The notes under the pieces are model-generated. The model saw only the letters and a list, made by a program, of their open reading frames with translations, made no database searches and was not told the DNA's origin. Below, one piece after another: positions 4,934-8,386 of a stretch of 8,386 bases of DNA. The stretch's first letter is position 1. Each line of letters opens with the position of its first letter. The stretch covers positions 1 to 8,386 of the forward strand of contig CALJCU010000276.1 in NCBI GenBank assembly GCA_938023885.1, read 5' to 3'. The stretch comes from an uncultured Prevotella sp. (GTDB lineage: Bacteria > Bacteroidota > Bacteroidia > Bacteroidales > Bacteroidaceae). A program made the translations under genes and the position numbers.

Positions 4934-6004
4934 ATGGAATTGGAACTCGAACCTTTGAATCTCCCGTCCGACAATGGCGGTGAGCGTCCTTTAGTGATAG
5001 CCGGTCCATGCTCAGCCGAGACAGAAGAGCAAGTGATGACCACCGCACGTGAGCTTGCCGCCAAAGGCTGCCACATGTTTCGTGCCGGTGTGTGGAAGCC
5101 CCGTACTAAGCCCGGAGGCTTTGAGGGTAATGGTGAGAAAGCTCTGCCCTGGCTGCAGGAAGTGAGGAAAGAGACAGACATGCTCATTGCTACCGAAGTA
5201 GCAACTCCGGAGCATGTGGAGCTCGCTATTAAGTATGGTGTTGACATCCTGTGGATTGGTGCCCGTACTACAGCTAATCCCTTCGCCATGCAGGACTTGG
5301 CTGACAGCTTGAAAGGTTATGATGGCCCCGTGCTCGTCAAGAACCCTGTGAACCCTGACCTCGAACTTTGGATTGGTGCCATGCAGCGTATCAATCAGGC
5401 AGGTGTGAAGCGTCTCGGCGCTATCCATCGTGGCTTCTCCAGCTATGACAGGAAGATTTATCGTAACCTTCCGATGTGGCAGATCCCTATCGAGCTTCGT
5501 CGTCGTATCCCTGATCTTCCGATCCTCTGCGACCCCAGTCATATCGGCGGACGCCGTGACCTCATCGCACCGCTCTGTCAGCAGGCTATGGACCTCGGCT
5601 TCGACGGTCTTATCGTGGAGAGTCATTGTAATCCTGACTGCGCCTGGAGCGATGCCAAACAGCAGGTCACTCCTGATATCCTTGATTACATCTTAAGTCT
5701 TTTGGTCGTGAGAAGTGAACATTCAACAACAGAAGGGATTCGTCAGTTGCGTTCGCAGATTGATGAGATTGATAACCAGCTCATGGATCTCTTAGCTAAG
5801 CGTTTCCGTGTTTGCCGTGAGATTGGTACGTTTAAGAAGGAGCATAACATGACTGTGCTTCAGGCAAGCCGTTATGGTGAGATCCTTGAGAAACGTGGAG
5901 CGCAAGCTTCACTCTGCGGCATGTCACCTGAGTTTGCCGCCCACATGTTCGAGCTCGTCCATGAGGAGAGCGTTCGTCAGCAATTACAGATCGTCAACGA
6001 GTAA
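4934..6004 (+). CDS. aroF: Bifunctional DAHP synthase (type I-beta) / chorismate mutase
   Basis: A 356-aa fusion. Residues 1-260 are a 3-deoxy-7-phosphoheptulonate synthase that condenses phosphoenolpyruvate and erythrose 4-phosphate at entry to the shikimate pathway. Key motifs are VIAGPCSAE (21-29), KPRTKPGGF (55-63), GARTTANPF (109-117), VKNPVN (135-140), GAIHRGF (162-168) and CDPSHIGGRR (199-208). Likely metal ligands are C26, H203, E229 and D240. Residues about 266-353 are an all-helical AroQ-type chorismate mutase (IRQLRSQIDEIDNQLMDLLAKR at its start), which makes prephenate. Known Prevotella relatives with this layout are inhibited by prephenate through the mutase domain, so the same control is expected here. 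The start at 4934 is preceded by an A/T-rich stretch with no strong ribosome site. The mutase activity supplies both PheA and TyrA, encoded in the same operon. The gene symbol varies among annotations. Confidence 0.95.
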   Translation: MELELEPLNLPSDNGGERPLVIAGPCSAETEEQVMTTARELAAKGCHMFRAGVWKPRTKPGGFEGNGEKALPWLQEVRKETDMLIATEVATPEHVELAIKYGVDILWIGARTTANPFAMQDLADSLKGYDGPVLVKNPVNPDLELWIGAMQRINQAGVKRLGAIHRGFSSYDRKIYRNLPMWQIPIELRRRIPDLPILCDPSHIGGRRDLIAPLCQQAMDLGFDGLIVESHCNPDCAWSDAKQQVTPDILDYILSLLVVRSEHSTTEGIRQLRSQIDEIDNQLMDLLAKRFRVCREIGTFKKEHNMTVLQASRYGEILEKRGAQASLCGMSPEFAAHMFELVHEESVRQQLQIVNE

Positions 6005-6021
6005 TATTTCAATTTCAAGAC

Positions 6022-6049
6022 AAGGGGGATGGCAAAGACCATCCCTTTT
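6022..6049 (+). terminator. Terminator-like hairpin inside the operon, before tyrA
   Basis: GGGATGG (6026-6032) and CCATCCC (6039-6045) form a perfect 7-bp stem with a 6-nt loop CAAAGA. It can extend outward through two G-U and two A-U pairs to 6022-6049. Four T residues follow the GC-rich core. It lies 17 nt after the DAHP synthase stop and 14 nt before the tyrA start. With only four T residues it may be a partial terminator or an mRNA-stabilising 3' end. I see no promoter between it and tyrA, so tyrA probably depends on read-through. Confidence 0.6.
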
Positions 6050-6063
6050 ATGCGACATACAAG

Positions 6064-6849
6064 ATGAAAATATTGATTATGGGGGCCGGAAAGATGGGCT
6101 CCTTCTTTATAGATTTACTGAGTTTTGACCATGAAGTAGCCGTGGTAGAGCGTGACCCTAAGCGTATGCGATTCACCTATAATTGTCAACGTTTCACGAC
6201 GGTGGATGAGGTGAAGGCCTTTGCACCTGAGCTCGTCATCAATGCCGTGACCGTAAAGTTCACAAAGTCGGCTTTCGATGAGATCATGCCGTATCTTCCC
6301 AAAGACTGCATCATCTCTGACATCTCGTCTGTGAAGACAGGATTGAGGGAATACTATGAGAAGTCCGGTCATCCTTATGTCTCCACACACCCGATGTTCG
6401 GCCCTACTTTCGCCAACCTCAATCAGCTCTCTGAGGAGAACGCTATTATCATCAGTGAGGGTGACTACATGGGCCGCATCTTCTTTAGAGATCTCTATCA
6501 GCGTCTCGGACTTCATATCTACGAATATACCTTCGATGAGCACGACCGCACGGTAGCCTACTCATTGAGTATCCCGTTCGTCTCCACGTTCGTCTTTGCT
6601 GCTGTCATGAAGCATCAGGATGCACCGGGCACAACCTTCAAGCGCCATATGCAGATTGCAAGAGGTGTACTCTCGGAAGACGATTATCTGCTTCAGGAGA
6701 TTCTCTTCAACCCTTATACCCATGAGCAGGTGGCACAGATACGTACTGAGTTGAAGGAACTTTTGCAGATTATTGACAACAAAGATTCAGCCGGAATGAA
6801 GGTTTATCTGGCGAAGATTAGAATGAACGTAGCAGAGCAGAATGCGTAA
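6064..6849 (+). CDS. tyrA: Prephenate dehydrogenase
   Basis: A 261-aa monofunctional enzyme that oxidatively decarboxylates prephenate to 4-hydroxyphenylpyruvate, the tyrosine branch. The N-terminal Rossmann domain shows GAGKMG (7-12), with E29 after the second strand suggesting NAD+ preference. SDISSVKTGL (85-94) and STHPMFGPTF (107-116) follow, with H109 the expected catalytic histidine. The helical dimerisation domain begins near HDRTVAYSL (160-168). In E. coli TyrA the equivalent helix carries a further active-site His (in a QALRHF motif); here the stretch is SLSIPF (167-172), so that His appears absent. There is no C-terminal ACT domain and no fused chorismate mutase, which is instead on the preceding gene. 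The start at 6064 leaves the usual short lead before the glycine-rich loop. It is the last gene of the aromatic operon and is preceded by a terminator-like hairpin. Confidence 0.93.
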   Translation: MKILIMGAGKMGSFFIDLLSFDHEVAVVERDPKRMRFTYNCQRFTTVDEVKAFAPELVINAVTVKFTKSAFDEIMPYLPKDCIISDISSVKTGLREYYEKSGHPYVSTHPMFGPTFANLNQLSEENAIIISEGDYMGRIFFRDLYQRLGLHIYEYTFDEHDRTVAYSLSIPFVSTFVFAAVMKHQDAPGTTFKRHMQIARGVLSEDDYLLQEILFNPYTHEQVAQIRTELKELLQIIDNKDSAGMKVYLAKIRMNVAEQNA

Positions 6850-6886
6850 ATAACGATTAATGGACTATTTTTCTCATTGTGTAGAC

Positions 6887-6916
6887 TTGATTTCTGTCAA
6901 TTAATTATTAACTTTG
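6887..6916 (+). promoter_or_regulatory. Bacteroidetes-type promoter for the DUF2264 gene
   Basis: TTG at 6887-6889 and TAACTTTG at 6909-6916 (an exact TAnnTTTG) are spaced by 19 nt. Transcription would begin near 6922-6925, about 30 nt before the start codon at 6954. The promoter separates this gene from the aromatic operon, although no strong terminator is visible after tyrA. Confidence 0.7.
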
Positions 6917-6953
6917 GGGGTGATTAACGGAATTAATTCTAAAAACTACATAA

Positions 6954-8213
6954 ATGAAGAGAATAATAGTCCTGACTGTGTGTCTGCTTCTGGTGATGCA
7001 GGCTCCGGTGTCAGCCAAATCAAAGAAGATGATGTCTGACCGTGAGTATTGGAGCTCACTGGCCTGGAAAATGGCACAGCCTGTGTTGGAGAATATGGCC
7101 AGAGGCGAACTGCAGGCTAAGATGCAGACTGAGTTCAGCCCGTCTTTCGATAATCGCAACAGGAAAGTACTTTACATGGAGTGCTTCGGTCGTCTGATGG
7201 CGGGTATCGCTCCCTGGCTCTCGCTGCCCGATGACGGTACGGCAGAGGGTAAGCAGCGTGCACAACTCCGGGAGTGGGCACTGGCTTCCTATAAGAATGC
7301 CGTAGACCCTAAGAGCCCGGATTATCTCTGCTGGGGTATAGGCGGTCAGAACCTTGTGGATGCCGCCTATATCGCAGAGAGCTTTCTCAGAGCTTATGAT
7401 GCTTTGTGGAAACCGCTTGACGAGACTACAAAGCAACGCTATTTTACAGAGTTTAAGAAGCTTCGTAAGATAGACCCGCCGTATACCAACTGGCTACTCT
7501 TCTCTTCGACCATTGAGAGTTTCATGGCAAAGGCAGGCGGTGGCTTCGATGAGTATCGTGTCAACTCCGCCTGCCGGAAAGTAGAAGAGTGGTACACGGG
7601 AGACGGATGGTATTCGGATGGACCTAACTTCGCTTTCGATTACTATAGTTCCTATGTCTTCCACCCGATGTATCTGGAGACGTTACAGGCTATGGTTGAC
7701 GCGAAGGTCAACTCACGCCTCGACTATCAGAAATATTGGGACCGCGAATTGCTCCGTTGTCAGAAATATGCTATTGTGCTGGAGCGTTTCATCTCTCCGG
7801 AAGGCACCTTCCCTGTCTTCGGCCGCAGCATCCCTTATCGTATGGCAGCGATGCAGCCGTTGGCCTTGATGGCTTGGTATAAGAAGTTGCCAAAAGACTT
7901 AAGCAATGGACAGGTACGTGCTGCCTTGACGAAGTCGCTGCATCGGATGTTTGATACACAGAACAACTTCAATGAAGGGGGCTATCTGACGATTGGCTTC
8001 TGCGGTCATCAGCCCAATGTCGCTGACTGGTATACGAATAATGGATCCCTTTACATGACTTCCCTTGTCTTCATGCCTCTTGGCTTGCCCGCTACCGATG
8101 CGTTCTGGACAGATGTTCCGCAGCCTTGGACGCAGGTCAAGGCATGGAACGGTAAGCCATTTCCAAAAGACCACTGGTGGGGAGACACGACAAAGATCTC
8201 GGATAAGTGGTAA
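6954..8213 (+). CDS. Exported DUF2264 protein, probable carbohydrate-active enzyme
   Basis: A 419-aa protein with a Sec signal peptide at 1-21 (MKR, hydrophobic core, then APVSA before Lys22) and no lipobox after it, so a periplasmic location is likely. The mature part matches what I remember of DUF2264: MECFGRLMAGIAPWL (75-89), GIGGQNLVDAAYIAESFLRAY (128-148), WYSDGPNFAFDYYSSYVFHPMYL (219-241), FPVFGRSIPYRM (286-297), GFCGHQPNVADWY (348-360), and MPLGLPATDAFW (374-385) near the end. The fold is expected to be an alpha/alpha barrel. I recall DUF2264 members among glycoside hydrolases (family GH154, exo-beta-glucuronidases on plant glycans), but that assignment and the substrate are from memory and not provable here. 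Its Trp/Tyr-rich motifs suit sugar binding. The next gene, 51 nt on, is also exported, which suggests a small glycan-processing locus. Confidence 0.85.
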   Translation: MKRIIVLTVCLLLVMQAPVSAKSKKMMSDREYWSSLAWKMAQPVLENMARGELQAKMQTEFSPSFDNRNRKVLYMECFGRLMAGIAPWLSLPDDGTAEGKQRAQLREWALASYKNAVDPKSPDYLCWGIGGQNLVDAAYIAESFLRAYDALWKPLDETTKQRYFTEFKKLRKIDPPYTNWLLFSSTIESFMAKAGGGFDEYRVNSACRKVEEWYTGDGWYSDGPNFAFDYYSSYVFHPMYLETLQAMVDAKVNSRLDYQKYWDRELLRCQKYAIVLERFISPEGTFPVFGRSIPYRMAAMQPLALMAWYKKLPKDLSNGQVRAALTKSLHRMFDTQNNFNEGGYLTIGFCGHQPNVADWYTNNGSLYMTSLVFMPLGLPATDAFWTDVPQPWTQVKAWNGKPFPKDHWWGDTTKISDKW

Positions 8214-8264
8214 TGCCTAAACTCAGTATTTAAAATATAATATTTAAAACAAAATACCATTGCA

Positions 8265-8386
8265 ATGAAATCTATGTATATGATAAAACCTTTGGTTGTT
8301 GTCGCTTCTATGCTTCTTGCCTTGCCAGCTTTTTCTAATGGCTCAGCTCAGACTTCCGGGAAAGACAAGGTAGAAGAGACCATCAT
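8265..8386 (+). CDS. Start of an exported protein, truncated by the window edge
   Basis: An open frame from ATG 8265 to the window end gives 40 complete codons plus two bases. It begins MKSMYMIKP, followed by a hydrophobic core (LVVVASMLLALPAF) and a polar segment after NGSAQ, which is a typical Sec signal peptide with probable cleavage near Ala28-Gln29. There is no Cys for lipidation. The mature part visible (TSGKDKVEETI) is too short to identify a family. It follows the DUF2264 gene by 51 A/T-rich nt without a clear promoter, so the two are probably co-transcribed and may act on the same glycan. Another in-frame ATG at 8274 or 8280 could be the true start. Confidence 0.75.
   Translation, partial: MKSMYMIKPLVVVASMLLALPAFSNGSAQTSGKDKVEETI

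Noticed and set aside
8214..8264. Promoter in the gap before the last partial gene
   Set aside because: The repeated TATTTAAAA sequence is A/T-rich but has no TAnnTTTG match with a spaced TTG, so read-through from the DUF2264 gene is the simpler view.
1..8386. CRISPR arrays, tRNA or rRNA genes, insertion sequences
   Set aside because: No regularly spaced repeats, cloverleaf-like sequences, transposase frames or terminal inverted repeats were seen by eye.

Overview
The window looks like chromosomal DNA from a member of the Bacteroidales, most likely Prevotella or a close relative. Three things point there. First, promoter-like boxes of the Bacteroidetes type (TTG, about 19-20 nt, then TAnnTTTG) precede the aromatic operon and the DUF2264 gene. 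Second, the start regions are A-rich and lack strong Shine-Dalgarno sequences. Third, a type I-beta DAHP synthase is fused to a C-terminal chorismate mutase, an arrangement known from Prevotella and its relatives. I could not run any database search, so the genus is an inference.

Left part (minus strand, 1-2522). Reading away from the intergenic region, the genes are: a secreted Tyr/Gly-rich protein, probably of the cell envelope (1749-2522); a 66-aa acidic protein of unknown function (1341-1541); a short sigma-70 family factor with a divergent promoter-recognition region (698-1324); and a YfcE-type metallophosphoesterase (63-635). The 66-aa gene and the sigma gene are 16 nt apart and are probably co-transcribed. 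The 207 nt between the envelope gene and the 66-aa gene hold a C/G-rich hairpin and T-rich sequence but no gene.

Centre (2523-2845). This 323-nt divergent intergenic region is the most interesting part. It carries a minus-strand promoter for the envelope gene and a plus-strand promoter for the aromatic operon. Between that promoter and pheA lies a complete transcription attenuator: an unannotated 23-codon leader peptide containing Tyr-Tyr-Phe-Tyr-Phe, an antiterminator helix whose 5' arm lies inside the last leader codons, and an intrinsic terminator that shares the other arm of that helix.

Right part (plus strand, 2846-6849). pheA (prephenate dehydratase), a class I/II aminotransferase, a DAHP synthase-chorismate mutase fusion and tyrA (prephenate dehydrogenase) form one operon. 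Together they cover entry into the shikimate pathway, chorismate to prephenate, both branches from prephenate, and the closing transamination to Phe and Tyr. The leader codons therefore match the operon's end products. A second terminator-like hairpin lies just before tyrA and may set its expression separately.

Right edge (6850-8386). After a separate Bacteroidetes-type promoter come an exported DUF2264 protein, probably a carbohydrate-active enzyme, and the start of another exported protein that runs off the window. This suggests a glycan-processing locus.
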